A stretch of 64,000 nt of DNA from Thermohalobaculum sp964576075 (GTDB taxonomy: Bacteria; Pseudomonadota; Alphaproteobacteria; Rhodobacterales; Rhodobacteraceae), in the NCBI GenBank assembly GCA_964576075.1, contig CAZNTX010000004.1, forward strand, positions 1-64,000, in the 5' to 3' direction. The notes beneath the pieces were generated by a model. The model searched no databases and was not told the DNA's origin. It was given only the letters and a program-made list of their open reading frames with translations. Below, in pieces: positions 1-8,548 of this stretch. The first letter of the stretch is position 1. Every line of letters begins with the position of its first letter. The translations under genes and the position numbers were made by a program.

Positions 1-4
1 GGGA

Positions 5-39
5 GCGCGAGCCGGACCGGCGGCGTCGGCCGCTCGCGC
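5..39 (-). terminator. Stem-loop downstream of the M28 peptidase gene
   Basis: An 8-bp perfect GC stem (GCGCGAGC at 5-12, GCTCGCGC at 32-39) lies just past the stop codon of the leftward peptidase gene. It has no T-tract, as is common for stems in such GC-rich DNA, so a terminator role is inferred from position only. Confidence 0.35.
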
Positions 40-66
40 AGACCCCCGAGCGTGTCCCCTACCGGC

Positions 67-2964
67 TCACTCGCGCCGGCCGGGGACGATCTCGAGGCTG
101 ACCCGCTCGCCGCCGCGCTCGACGACGACCTCCACCGCCTCGCCGGGCTTGAGCCCGTTGAGCGCGCCCACATAGTCGTAGAGCGAGGTGAGCTCGGTGC
201 CGGCGAGCTCGACCACCACGTCACCCTCGCCGAGCCCCGCCGCCTCCGCCGGCCCGCCCTTGACCACGCCCGAGAGCAGCACCCCCTCGACCCCGTCCTG
301 CGCATAATCCGGGATGGTGCCGAGGAAGACGCCCCCCATCCGCCGCGCGCCGGAGCGCTCCGGCCGGTCGAGCGCGACATAGGCGGGCTCCTCCGGATCG
401 AGCGCCCGCGAGCGCGCCACGAGGGCGGTGAACCGCGCGATCTTCTCGAGCCCCTCGTAATTGATCAGATCGGCGGTGTCGCGCGGGGTGTGATACTCCG
501 CATGGCTTCCGGTGAAGAGCGCGAGCACCGGCACCTCGGCGATGTAGAGCTCGGTCGCGTCGGTCGGCAGGAAGGGGGTCTCGGAGGTGACGATCGGCAG
601 CCCCACGACCGCGTTCCGCCGCTCGATCTCGCGCGCCCAGACCGGCGAGGAGCCGAGCCCCGAGATCACCAGCTCGTCGCGGAGGCGCCCCACCATGTCG
701 AGATTGATATAGGCCGAGACGAGATCGGCCAGGCTCTCCGCGCCCGCGCGCTCCGCGGCGGCGTCGGTGTGGTGGCTGACGCCGAGGAGGCCGAGCTCCT
801 CCCCCGACCAGGCGGCGAAGACGATGTCGCGCGCGCCCTCGAGCCGGCCCTCGGCGCGCAGCCCCGCGAGGTATTGCGCGACCTCGAGGAGGGCGGCGAG
901 GCCGGAGGCGTTGTCGTCGGCGCCGTTGTGGATCTCGCCGGCCTCGTCGGGCCCCGCGAGAGAGCCGCTCGCGCCGCGGCCGAGATGGTCGAGATGGGCG
1001 CCGATCATCAGCGGCGGACGGCCCTCGCCCGGCGGCAGCCCGTCGAGATCGAGCCGGGCGAGGAGGTTCCGCCCCTCCGCGCGCTGGCGTTCGAGGGAGA
1101 TATGGGCGGCGATCTCCACGCCCTCGAGCGCGGCGCCCGCGGGCTCGCCGGCCTCGGCCGTCGCGCGCAGGCCCTCGGGCAGCCCCGCGAGCAGCGCCTC
1201 GGCGAGGCCGGGGCCGAGGGCGAGCGCCGGCAGCCCCGAGCGCCCGCCGACCGCGCGCATCGAGAGGCGGGGCAGCGCGCTGTCGAGCCCGAGGCGCGGC
1301 GGCGCTGCGAAGACGATCCCGGCGGCCCCGCGGGCCTTCGCCATCGCCGCGCGGTGGCGCAGATCGGCGAAGCGGGCCAGATAGCTCCGCCGCCCGGCCG
1401 CGATGTCGCCCGGCAAGCCGCGCCAGACCACCACCCATTTGCCCTCGACATCGAGCCCTTCGTAGCTGTCGAGCGCGGGCTGCCCCGCCCGCTCGGGCGC
1501 GACGATGCCGTAGCCCGCGAAGACCGCCTCCGCCGCGCCCACGGAGCCGGTCTCCGAGAAGGCGAGCGGGCGCCAGTCGCGGTCGATCTCCGCCTCGAGC
1601 CGGCCCTCGCCGCGGGTGACGGTGAGCGCGTTGCCCTCCGCGAGGGCCACGCCGGAGGTGAAGTCGAACGGCTCGGCATACCCCCCGCCGGGGGCGGCGC
1701 CCTCGAGCCCGATCGCGCGGAAGGCGGCCTCGAGATAGGCGATGGCGGCGGCCTCCCCCGCGGTCCCGGTCAGCCGGCCCTCCATCGCGTCGGAGGCGAG
1801 CGCCTCGAGATGCAGGCGGAGATCGGCGGCGGCGATGGCGGTGGCGGTCGCCTCCATCTCGGGCATCGGCGTCGCGGGCGCTTCGGCGCGCTCGGCGAGC
1901 GGGGCGTCTTCGAGGGCTGCGAGCGCGGCCGCGTGGTCCCACGGGGCGAGGAAGATCTGCGAGCGGCGCTTCGGCGTCGCGTTCGAGGTCCAGGAGATCA
2001 GCTCGCCGTCCGGATGGAAGGTCGGGAGCCCGTCGAAGCCCTCCCGGTCGGTCACGCGGACGGGCTCGCGCAGGCCCTCGTCGTCGACCATGTAGAGCTC
2101 GAAATTGGCGAAGCCCTGCAGACTGGTCGCAAAAACGATATACTCTCCCGAGGGATGGAAGAACGGCGCCCAGGACATCACGCCGAGATCGGTGATGCGC
2201 CGCTCGTCGGTGCCGTCGGCGTTCATGGTGTAGATCTCGGCCGTCGCCCCTTTCTCGCCGAAGCGGCGCCAGGTGATGCGCTCGCCGTCGGCCGACCAGA
2301 ACGGCCCGCCGTCGTAGCCCGGCGCGTCGGTCAGCCGCCTGAGGCCGGTGCCGTCGGCGTTCATGACGTAGAGGTCCATGTAATAGGCGGGGTCGCGGGC
2401 GAGGCGCTCGGGGTCGACCTCCGCGCCCGCCTCGTAGGCGTGGCGGTTGGAGGCGAAGACGATGCGGCTGCCGTCCGGCGAATAGGCGCCCTCGGCGTCG
2501 TAGCCCTCGGCCGGCGCCAGCGTGCGATACGCCCCGGTGTCCAGGTCGATCTCGGTGATGTCGAATGCCGGGTCGTAGTCCCACGCATAGCGGCGCTGCT
2601 CGCCGGAGGCGCGGGCCTCGAGCTCGGCCTCCTGCTTGGCCTCGGCCTCCGGGTCGCCCTGGGTCGAGGCGAAGAGCGCCCGCTCGCCGGAGGGGTGGAT
2701 CCAGCCGCAGGTGGTCTTGCCGGTGCCGGTCGAGAGACGGCGGACATCGCCCGTCTCGAGATCCATCAGGTAGATCTGGTAGAAGGGGTTCCCCGGCTCG
2801 CGCTCGGACTGGAAGATCATCTGCGTCCCGCCGGCGGAGAAATACCCCTCGCCCGCGCGCACCCCCTCGAAGGTGAGCTGGCGGGGCTGGCCGAGGGGGG
2901 AGGCGGCGGCCGCGCTGGCGGCGGCGGCGAGGAGGAGGGCGAGGGGCAGAGGGGCGCGCGGCAT
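67..2964 (-). CDS. Secreted M28 zinc aminopeptidase with TolB-like propeller and PDZ domain
   Basis: This is a 965-residue exported metallopeptidase. After a hydrophobic signal peptide come TolB/WD40-like propeller repeats (about residues 25-340, with SPDGSRIVFASN and FHPSGEYIVFA motifs), a PA-like insert, an M28 catalytic domain (about 640-870) and a C-terminal PDZ domain. The co-catalytic zinc set can be read in order: AHLDHLG, GADDNASG, WSGEELG, NLDMVGR and AEYHTPRDT. Members of this family remove N-terminal residues from peptides outside the cytoplasm; the propeller and PDZ parts probably bind substrate. The start at 2964 is chosen over ATGs at 2976 and 3048 because GGAGG lies 5 bases upstream and the signal peptide follows directly. 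Family call is firm; the natural substrate is unknown. Confidence 0.9.
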   Translation of the reverse strand: MPRAPLPLALLLAAAASAAAASPLGQPRQLTFEGVRAGEGYFSAGGTQMIFQSEREPGNPFYQIYLMDLETGDVRRLSTGTGKTTCGWIHPSGERALFASTQGDPEAEAKQEAELEARASGEQRRYAWDYDPAFDITEIDLDTGAYRTLAPAEGYDAEGAYSPDGSRIVFASNRHAYEAGAEVDPERLARDPAYYMDLYVMNADGTGLRRLTDAPGYDGGPFWSADGERITWRRFGEKGATAEIYTMNADGTDERRITDLGVMSWAPFFHPSGEYIVFATSLQGFANFELYMVDDEGLREPVRVTDREGFDGLPTFHPDGELISWTSNATPKRRSQIFLAPWDHAAALAALEDAPLAERAEAPATPMPEMEATATAIAAADLRLHLEALASDAMEGRLTGTAGEAAAIAYLEAAFRAIGLEGAAPGGGYAEPFDFTSGVALAEGNALTVTRGEGRLEAEIDRDWRPLAFSETGSVGAAEAVFAGYGIVAPERAGQPALDSYEGLDVEGKWVVVWRGLPGDIAAGRRSYLARFADLRHRAAMAKARGAAGIVFAAPPRLGLDSALPRLSMRAVGGRSGLPALALGPGLAEALLAGLPEGLRATAEAGEPAGAALEGVEIAAHISLERQRAEGRNLLARLDLDGLPPGEGRPPLMIGAHLDHLGRGASGSLAGPDEAGEIHNGADDNASGLAALLEVAQYLAGLRAEGRLEGARDIVFAAWSGEELGLLGVSHHTDAAAERAGAESLADLVSAYINLDMVGRLRDELVISGLGSSPVWAREIERRNAVVGLPIVTSETPFLPTDATELYIAEVPVLALFTGSHAEYHTPRDTADLINYEGLEKIARFTALVARSRALDPEEPAYVALDRPERSGARRMGGVFLGTIPDYAQDGVEGVLLSGVVKGGPAEAAGLGEGDVVVELAGTELTSLYDYVGALNGLKPGEAVEVVVERGGERVSLEIVPGRRE

Positions 2965-3054
2965 CTGGGCCTCCATGTGCAGTGGAACGCTCGGGCGCCG
3001 CAGGGCGCGGCTTGCTCCCTTAGCTATCCCCCCGCGCGGCCGAGACAAGCGCCC

Positions 3055-3750
3055 TCAGGGGCACTTCGCCTCCACCCAGGCCCGGAGCGCGCCCCGCGAG
3101 CCCCGCCCGAAGATCCCGTCGATCGCGCCGCGGTAGAACTCCCGCTCCTGCAGATATTCCTGCATCTGCACGGCGGTGTAGTAGCCCTCCTCCAGCAGCG
3201 CGAGCTGGTCCTCGACGGCGGGCTCCACATTGCCGAGGGCGCAGTTGACGGCGACGCGCTTGACCCGGGCGAGCGTGTAGGCCGGATCGGCCTCGAGCGC
3301 GCGAGAATAGTCGGCCAGGGCGGCCTCGAGTTCGCCGAGCTCCTCGTAGTCGAACCCGCGGTTGTAGTAGGCGTCGGCATAGTCGGGGTCGAGCTCGATC
3401 GCGCGGCTGTGGTCCTCGAGCGCGCCTTCGAGATCGCCCATCGCGGCGCGGACATTGCCGCGGTTGTTGTAGCCGAGGGCGAAATTGGGATCGAGCACGA
3501 GGGCGGTGTTGTAGTCGCCGAGCGCGCGCTCGGGCCGGCGCACCTGCTCGTAGGCGAGGCCGCGATTGTTGAACGCCCAGGCGAGATCGGGCCCCGAGAG
3601 CTGGCCGCTCTTGATCACCCGGGTGCAGGATTCGATCCGCAGGATCACGTCCTGGTCCTGGATGCAGCCGTCGATCTGCGCTTGCGTCTCGGCGGGCGCT
3701 TGCGCCGTCGCCGCGAGGGTGAGGGCGAGGGCGGTCAGCGTCGCGCGCAT
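3055..3750 (-). CDS. Secreted TPR-repeat protein
   Basis: A 231-residue protein with an N-terminal signal peptide (ALALTLAATAQAPAET) and about four tetratricopeptide repeats, seen as repeated GLAYEQ, NRGNVRAAMGDLEGAL, NRGFDYEELGELEAAL and YSRALEADP patterns. The C-terminal segment (GAIDGIFGRGSRGALRAW) resembles the last helices of a peptidoglycan-binding (PGB_1) module, which suggests attachment near the cell wall. GGAGG lies 7 bases before the ATG at 3750. It is followed by the peptidase gene after about 90 bases and may be transcribed with it. TPR identity is clear; the specific role is not known. Confidence 0.85.
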   Translation of the reverse strand: MRATLTALALTLAATAQAPAETQAQIDGCIQDQDVILRIESCTRVIKSGQLSGPDLAWAFNNRGLAYEQVRRPERALGDYNTALVLDPNFALGYNNRGNVRAAMGDLEGALEDHSRAIELDPDYADAYYNRGFDYEELGELEAALADYSRALEADPAYTLARVKRVAVNCALGNVEPAVEDQLALLEEGYYTAVQMQEYLQEREFYRGAIDGIFGRGSRGALRAWVEAKCP

Positions 3751-3851
3751 GGAGAACCTCCGAAGGGGGCGTCGGGAGCGGGTGGGACCCGCCTGCGATG
3801 CCAAATGGCGGCGCGGGGCGCAAGCATTTCCGGCGCGCGCCCCGCCCCGAC

Positions 3852-4553
3852 TCACCCCGCCCGGCGCGACCGCTGGCCGAACAGGACCGCCTGTGCCTCC
3901 TTGTCCTCGGCGAGATTGGTGCGCCGGTCCTGGCCGACGGCCTTGCCCGCCTGCACCGCCGGGCGCGCCCAGACCCGGTCGAGCCAGGCCTTCATGTTGG
4001 GGAACTCCGCGATGTCCTGGGCCTGGCGCTCCCAGCCCTGCGCCCAGGGCCAGATCGCCATATCGGCGATGGAATAGGGCCCGGCGACGAACTCCCGGTC
4101 CGCGAGGCGCCGGTCGAGCACGCCGTAGAGGCGGTTGACCTCGTCGGTGTAGCGCGTCTTGCCATAGGGCACGTCCTCGGGGGCGTAGTTGAGGAAATGG
4201 TGCGCCTGGCCCGCCATCGGCCCGACCCCGCCCATCTGCCACATGAGCCACTGCTCCACCTCGACGCGCCCGCGCTCGCCCTCGCCGTAGAAACGCCCGG
4301 TCTTGCGCGCGAGATATTGCAGGATCGCGCCCGACTCGAAGATCGAGATCGGCCGGCCGTCCGGCCCCTCCGGATCCACGATCGCAGGCATCCGGTTGTT
4401 CGGCGCGATCTTCAGGAACTCGGGCTCGAACTGCTCGCCCTTGCCGATGTTCACATAGCGGATCTCGTAGGGCAGACCCATCTCCTCGAGGGCGATGGTG
4501 ATCTTCCAGCCATTGGGCGTCGGCCAATAGTGCAGTTCGATGGGCGCGGTCAT
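3852..4553 (-). CDS. Glutathione S-transferase family protein (YghU/YfcG-like)
   Basis: A 233-residue cytosolic protein with a thioredoxin-fold N-domain (residues 1-85) and an all-helical C-domain. It shows the cis-proline glutathione-site motif (NNRMPAIVDPEG) and the ESGAILQYLA motif that binds the glutamyl end of glutathione. The opening HYWPTPNGWKITIALEE, with Thr/Asn rather than Tyr or Ser/Cys near the start, is typical of the bacterial nu-class disulfide-bond reductase group. GGAG precedes the ATG at 4553. It is divergent from the riboswitch-controlled metZ. Electrophile detoxification or glutathionyl-disulfide reduction is inferred from the family. Confidence 0.88.
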   Translation of the reverse strand: MTAPIELHYWPTPNGWKITIALEEMGLPYEIRYVNIGKGEQFEPEFLKIAPNNRMPAIVDPEGPDGRPISIFESGAILQYLARKTGRFYGEGERGRVEVEQWLMWQMGGVGPMAGQAHHFLNYAPEDVPYGKTRYTDEVNRLYGVLDRRLADREFVAGPYSIADMAIWPWAQGWERQAQDIAEFPNMKAWLDRVWARPAVQAGKAVGQDRRTNLAEDKEAQAVLFGQRSRRAG

Positions 4554-4645
4554 CTGTCTCTCCTGTCCGTCTTGGGTCTCGAGTTGGGCCGCGGCTCCCG
4601 CCCTGCAAGGCCCGCCAACGCGCCCGTGAGGCGCGGGCCTCCCCC

Positions 4646-4674
4646 TTGACCGCGGGCCCGCGCAGGCGTAGGCG
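4646..4674 (+). promoter_or_regulatory. Candidate sigma-70 promoter for metZ
   Basis: TTGACC (4646-4651) is followed after 17 bases by TAGGCG (4669-4674). The -35 match is good and the -10 match weak, which is common in GC-rich alphaproteobacteria. A start site 6-8 bases downstream would fall at about 4680, exactly where the riboswitch aptamer begins; this fit is the main support. Confidence 0.4.
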
Positions 4675-4680
4675 AACGAG

Positions 4681-4738
4681 ACGTGGCGATTTGTCGGACC
4701 GGATTGCGGGCCACGCAAAACATGCCGCTAAAGAGGTC
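4681..4738 (+). promoter_or_regulatory. SAM-II riboswitch upstream of metZ
   Basis: The stretch matches the SAM-II aptamer, which binds S-adenosylmethionine and lowers expression of methionine biosynthesis genes in alphaproteobacteria. Stem P1 is CGTGGC (4682-4687) with GCCACG (4710-4715). The loop holds the conserved GATTTG and CCGG-N-TTGC elements, and the 3' strand holds CAAAACA and GCTAAA-GAGG. A pseudoknot can form between GACC (4697-4700) and GGTC (4735-4738). The aptamer ends about 70 bases before the metZ start, which fits a cis-acting switch. Confidence 0.85.
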
Positions 4739-4808
4739 GGGCGCCCCGGAGGCGCACGAGCCCGGTCCCTTGTTCGAGGAGGCCGGGGCCCCGCCCCCGG
4801 AGGACGCC

Positions 4809-5999
4809 ATGAGCCAGACCCACCGCCCGCGCACCCGTCTCGTGCATGCCGGCACCCGCCGCAGCCAATTCGGCGAGACCTCCGAGGCGCTCTTCCTCAC
4901 CCAGGGCTTCGTCTATCCGAACGCCGAGGCCGCAGAGGCCCGCTTCAAGGGCGAGCTTGCCGAGGGCGAGGAGGGGTTCATCTACGCCCGCTACGGCAAC
5001 CCCACCGTCGCCATGCTCGAGGACCGCCTCGCCGCCCTCGAAGGCGCAGATGCCGCCTTCGCCACCGCCTCGGGGATGGCGGCGGTGCATGCCGCGCTGA
5101 TGTGCCAGCTCCGCGCGGGCGACCATGTGGTGGCCGCGCGCGCCCTCTTCGGCTCCTGCCTCTACATCCTCGAGACCCTCTGCCCCCGCTTCGGCATCGC
5201 CGTCACCCTCGTCGACGGCACCGATCTCGACCAGTGGCGCGCGGCGATGCGCCCGGAGACCCGGGCGGTCTTTCTCGAAACCCCCTCCAACCCGACGCTC
5301 GAGATCATCGACCTCGCCGCGGTGGCCGAGATCGCCCATTCCGCGGGCGCCCGCGTCGTCGTCGACAACGTCTTCGCCACGCCCATGTTCCAGCGCCCGA
5401 TGGCGTTCGGCGCCGACATCGTCGTCTACTCCGCCACCAAGCATATCGACGGGCAGGGCCGCTGCCTCGGCGGCGCGATCCTCGGCCCCGAGGCCTTCGT
5501 CCGCGACGAGGTGGAGCCCTATATCAAACACACCGGCCCCGCCATGAGCCCCTTCAACGCCTGGGTGATGCTCAAGGGCCTCGAGACGCTCGCGCTGCGC
5601 TGCGAGGCGCAGGCCGACGCGGCGGCGGCCCTCGCCGCCCATCTCGAGGGCCGCCCGGGGGTTGCGCGCGTGCTCTATCCGGGGCTCGCCTCGCACCCCC
5701 AGCACGCCCTCGCCCGCGCCCAGATGTCGCGCCCGGGGCAGGTCATCGCGCTCGAGATCGAGGGCGGCAAGGCCGGCGCCTTCCGCTTCCTCGACCGGCT
5801 CTCCCTCGTCGCCATCTCCAACAATCTCGGCGACGCCAAGAGCCTCGCCACCCATCCCGCGACGACCACCCACCAGCGCCTCTCCCCCGAGGCGCGCGCC
5901 CGGCTCGGCATCGGCGACGGGCTGGTGCGCCTCTCGGTCGGGCTCGAGGACCCCGAGGACCTGCGCGAGGATCTCGACCGCGCCCTCGCCGCGGTGTAA
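4809..5999 (+). CDS. metZ: O-succinylhomoserine sulfhydrylase
   Basis: A 396-residue PLP enzyme of the Cys/Met metabolism family, which makes homocysteine from O-succinylhomoserine and sulfide. Visible motifs are YGNPT, the SGMAA phosphate-site loop, ETPSNPTLEI, the cofactor aspartate in VVDNVFATP, and the Schiff-base lysine (Lys211) in SATKHIDGQG. The opening GTRRSQFGETSEALFLTQGF is typical of MetZ. GGAGG lies 5 bases before the ATG at 4809; earlier in-frame ATGs fall in the riboswitch and are rejected. O-acetylhomoserine use cannot be excluded, but the riboswitch confirms a methionine-pathway role. Confidence 0.92.
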   Translation: MSQTHRPRTRLVHAGTRRSQFGETSEALFLTQGFVYPNAEAAEARFKGELAEGEEGFIYARYGNPTVAMLEDRLAALEGADAAFATASGMAAVHAALMCQLRAGDHVVAARALFGSCLYILETLCPRFGIAVTLVDGTDLDQWRAAMRPETRAVFLETPSNPTLEIIDLAAVAEIAHSAGARVVVDNVFATPMFQRPMAFGADIVVYSATKHIDGQGRCLGGAILGPEAFVRDEVEPYIKHTGPAMSPFNAWVMLKGLETLALRCEAQADAAAALAAHLEGRPGVARVLYPGLASHPQHALARAQMSRPGQVIALEIEGGKAGAFRFLDRLSLVAISNNLGDAKSLATHPATTTHQRLSPEARARLGIGDGLVRLSVGLEDPEDLREDLDRALAAV

Positions 6000-6116
6000 A
6001 CCTGACGAGACACGGCCCGCGCCAGGGTGCCGGCGACAGGCCCGCTTGCCATCCCCGGGGCCCCGCCTAGCTCTGGTGGAGCGGCGCAGGACGCCCGACC
6101 ACGGCGGAGAGAGACG

Positions 6117-6752
6117 ATGAACAAGATCGAGAAGCCCGACGCGATGCAGGTGGACCCCGCCTCCCCCGCGCGCCCGAGCCGCGCCGAGGCCGAAGAGGCC
6201 GTGCGCACCCTCCTGCGTTGGGCCGGCGACGACCCCGCCCGCGAGGGGCTCGTCGACACCCCGGCCCGCGTCGTGCGCGCCTATGAGGACTGGTTCCGCG
6301 GCTATGACGAGGACCCGGTCGCCATGCTCCAGCGCACCTTCGAGGAGGTCGAGGGCTACGACGAAATGGTGACGCTCAAGGACATCCGCTTCGAGTCCTA
6401 TTGCGAGCACCACCTCGCCCCGATCATCGGCCGCGCCCATGTCGCCTATATCCCGACCGATCGGGTGGTCGGCATCTCCAAGCTCGCCCGCCTCGTCGAC
6501 GCCTTCGCCAAGCGCCTTCAGGTGCAGGAGAAGATGACGGTGCAGATCGCGAGCACCCTGCAGGAGGTGCTGCAGCCCCGCGGCGTCGGCGTGGTCGTCG
6601 AGGCGGAGCACCACTGCATGTCGACCCGCGGCGTCCACAAGCCCGGCGTGACCATGGTGACCTCGACGATGCTCGGCTCCTTCCGCAAGGACCCGCGCAC
6701 CCGCAAGGAGTTCATGGACGTCGTCGGCAACCCCTCCTCCCGCGGCCTCTGA
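6117..6752 (+). CDS. folE: GTP cyclohydrolase I
   Basis: A 211-residue enzyme that converts GTP to dihydroneopterin triphosphate, the first step toward folate. The zinc ligands are Cys96 and His99 in SYCEHHLAPI and Cys167 in EHHCMSTRG. Also present are the family motifs GRAHVAYIPTDRVVGISKLAR and the C-terminal FMDVV. GGAGAG precedes the ATG. It is a type IA enzyme of normal length. It is followed by a very long hairpin at 6789-6865 in the gap to the convergent azoreductase gene. Confidence 0.95.
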   Translation: MNKIEKPDAMQVDPASPARPSRAEAEEAVRTLLRWAGDDPAREGLVDTPARVVRAYEDWFRGYDEDPVAMLQRTFEEVEGYDEMVTLKDIRFESYCEHHLAPIIGRAHVAYIPTDRVVGISKLARLVDAFAKRLQVQEKMTVQIASTLQEVLQPRGVGVVVEAEHHCMSTRGVHKPGVTMVTSTMLGSFRKDPRTRKEFMDVVGNPSSRGL

Positions 6753-6788
6753 TCCCCCTCCCCGCCCCGAGGGGCGCGCCGCGCGCCG

Positions 6789-6865
6789 GTCCGTGCCCAC
6801 CCCCACCCCCGCCGCCTCCGGGCGCTCCGCGCCCGGAGGCGGCGGGGGTGGGGGTGGGCACGGAC
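6789..6865. repeat. 37-bp perfect inverted repeat between convergent genes
   Basis: The arms at 6789-6825 and 6829-6865 are perfect reverse complements with a 3-base loop (TCC). One arm is pyrimidine-rich (runs of CCCCCACCCCC) and the other purine-rich, so the DNA could also adopt non-B forms. It fills the gap between folE (rightward) and the azoreductase gene (leftward) and could end transcription from both sides, but it is far longer than needed for a terminator and has no T-tract. Confidence 0.85.
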
Positions 6866-6927
6866 GCGACCTCGGCCGGGCCGGCGCAGCCGGACCGGTC
6901 GTGTCGCGGAACCGGGCGCGGCGGGGC

Positions 6928-7500
6928 TCAGGCGGCCAGAGCGGCGATGCGGGCCTCGGCGATAGCGGCCGCGTCCGGGTCGGCCATCTGCCGCCCGGCG
7001 GCGATCACCTCGACATCCTCGATCCCGACGAAGCCGAGCGCGTGGCGCAGATAGGGCGTGGCGAAATCCTCCGGCCCGCCGATCTCCGTGCCGCCCGAGG
7101 CCGCGACAACGATCGCCCGCTTGCCGTCCAATAGCCCCACCGGCCCGGTCTCCGTGTAGCGGAAGGTCACGCGCGCCCGCGCCACCTGGTCGATCCAGGC
7201 CTTGAGCGCCGCCGGCACCCCGAAATTGTAGACCGGCAGGCCGATCGCGACGACGTCCGCCGCGCGAAGCTCCCCGATCAGCCGGTCGGACAGGGCGAGC
7301 GCCGCGCGCTGCGCCTCCGTGCGCCCCTCCTCCGGGGTGAAATTGGCCGCGATCCAGGTCTCGTCGATCTGCGGCATGCCGTCGGCGAGGTCGCGGGCGA
7401 TCACCCGGCCGCCGATCCGCGCGACCACCCGGTCGAGCAGCGCCCGCGTGGTCGAGCCGTCGCGGCGCATGCTGGCGTCCAGCCTCAAAACCGTCTTCAT
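6928..7500 (-). CDS. azoR: FMN-dependent NADH-azoreductase
   Basis: A 190-residue flavodoxin-fold quinone/azo reductase. The N-terminal LRLDASMRRDGSTTRALLD holds the FMN phosphate-binding loop, VYNFGVPAALKAWIDQVAR is the signature segment that contacts the isoalloxazine ring, and ASGGTEIGG is the second flavin loop. AzoR proteins reduce quinones and azo compounds with NADH and help against electrophile stress. AAGGAG lies upstream of the ATG. The gene is divergent from a LysR-type gene that is frameshifted here, a common regulatory pairing for this family. Confidence 0.92.
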   Translation of the reverse strand: MKTVLRLDASMRRDGSTTRALLDRVVARIGGRVIARDLADGMPQIDETWIAANFTPEEGRTEAQRAALALSDRLIGELRAADVVAIGLPVYNFGVPAALKAWIDQVARARVTFRYTETGPVGLLDGKRAIVVAASGGTEIGGPEDFATPYLRHALGFVGIEDVEVIAAGRQMADPDAAAIAEARIAALAA

Positions 7501-7551
7501 TTCGTGTCTCCTTGTCGCTGCGGGGGGCGCCCCCCCTTGCAGACCGATCTA

Positions 7552-7577
7552 GGGACCCGCTAACAGGCGATTAGTCC
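7552..7577. promoter_or_regulatory. Candidate LysR operator in the azoR/LysR gap
   Basis: An interrupted dyad GGGA-(4)-CTAA-(7)-TTAG-TCCC lies between the divergent azoR and LysR genes, where a LysR-type regulator would be expected to bind. Support is positional and structural only. Confidence 0.3.
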
Positions 7578-7615
7578 CACCGACGTGAAGACAGTTTTGC
7601 CCCCTGGAGACCCTG

Positions 7616-8538
7616 GTGAACCGGCTCGACAACATCCGGTGCTTCGTGCAGGTCGCCGAACTGCAAAGCGTGACCCGGGCCGCCGAGAGCCTGAACATCG
7701 CGCCCTCCGCCGTCAGCCGCCGGCTGAAGGATCTGGAGACCCGGCTCGGCGTGCAGCTCGTCAGCCGCACCACCCGGCGCATGAGCCTCACCGACGAGGG
7801 CCGGGCCGGCAGTTCTACCGCCGCTGCCAGCAGATCCTCTCCGATCTCGAGGAGGCCGAGGCGGAGGTCTCCGACCGGCGCCGGGGCTTGCGCGGGCAGC
7901 TGCGCCTCGCCGCGCCGCTCTCCTTCGGGCTCGGCCATCTCACCCCCCTCCTCTGCCGCTTCGCCGAGACGCATCCCGACCTGCGCGTCGATGTCGATCT
8001 GTCCGACCGGCTCGTCGATCTCGTGGGCGAGGGGTTCGATCTCGCACTCCGGATCGGCGCGCTGCGCGACAGCTCGCTGATCGCGCGCAAGCTCTGCGAC
8101 GTGCGGATGATCGCCTGCGCCGCCCCCGCCTTCGTCGAGAAGAACGGCCGTCCGCAGCAGGCGGAGGAGCTCCGCCACCTGCCCGCGCTCTGCTATGCGG
8201 GCTCGGAGCGGCCCGATATCTGGCGCTACCGCGACGGCGACGGGACCGAGCGCGCGGTCCAGGTGCCGATGCGGATGCGCGCGACCAATGGCGACATGCT
8301 GCGCGACGCGGCGATCGCCGGGCTCGGGGTGGTGCTGAAGCCGAGCTTCATCGTGCACGAGGCGATCCGGCGGGGCGATCTCGAGGTGCTCCTGCCCGAG
8401 ACCGTCTGGCGCGGGGTCGCGCTCCATGTGGTCTATCCCGACACCCGCCATGTGGCGAGCAAGACGCGGGCCTTCATCGAGGCGGCGCGGGAGGCGTTCG
8501 CGCCGGAACCCTATTGGGAGCGGGGGCTCGGCCTCTGA
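7616..8538 (+). pseudogene. LysR-type regulator, disrupted by a 5-bp duplication
   Basis: The gene starts at a GTG (7616, GGAG upstream) and encodes a normal winged-helix DNA-binding domain (LQSVTRAAESLNIAPSAVSR). At 7799-7809 the reading frame breaks: GGCCG is present twice in tandem. Removing one copy restores LTDEGRQFYRRCQQIL, the usual LysR spacing, and continues into an intact substrate-binding domain ending at 8538 (YWERGLGL). As given, the first frame continues out of register and stops at 8080. It may be a true pseudogene, a reversible slippage site, or an assembly error. If intact, it would be the azoR regulator, of the group with DLRVDVDLSDRLVDLV and DLALRIG motifs. Confidence 0.85.
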
Positions 8539-8548
8539 GCCTCAGAGG
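8532..8548. repeat. Short dyad formed by two convergent stop codons
   Basis: CCTCTGAG-C-CTCAGAGG is a perfect 8-bp inverted repeat that contains the TGA of the LysR gene and the TGA (as TCA) of the photolyase-like gene, three bases apart. It could act as a small bidirectional terminator. Confidence 0.45.

Noticed and set aside
52..4077. A 1341-codon open frame on the plus strand across the first 4 kb.
   Set aside because: It is antisense to three well-supported genes, has no recognisable domain, and is rich in Arg/Gly/Ala/Glu as expected for a shadow frame in high-GC DNA.
4683..4808. An N-terminal extension of metZ.
   Set aside because: The extension is encoded by the SAM-II riboswitch and leader; the ATG at 4809 has a strong ribosome site and gives the usual N-terminus.
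7522..7535. GGGGGGCGCCCCCC palindrome upstream of azoR as an operator.
   Set aside because: Simple G/C runs are expected by chance in this GC-rich DNA, and it overlaps no plausible promoter element.
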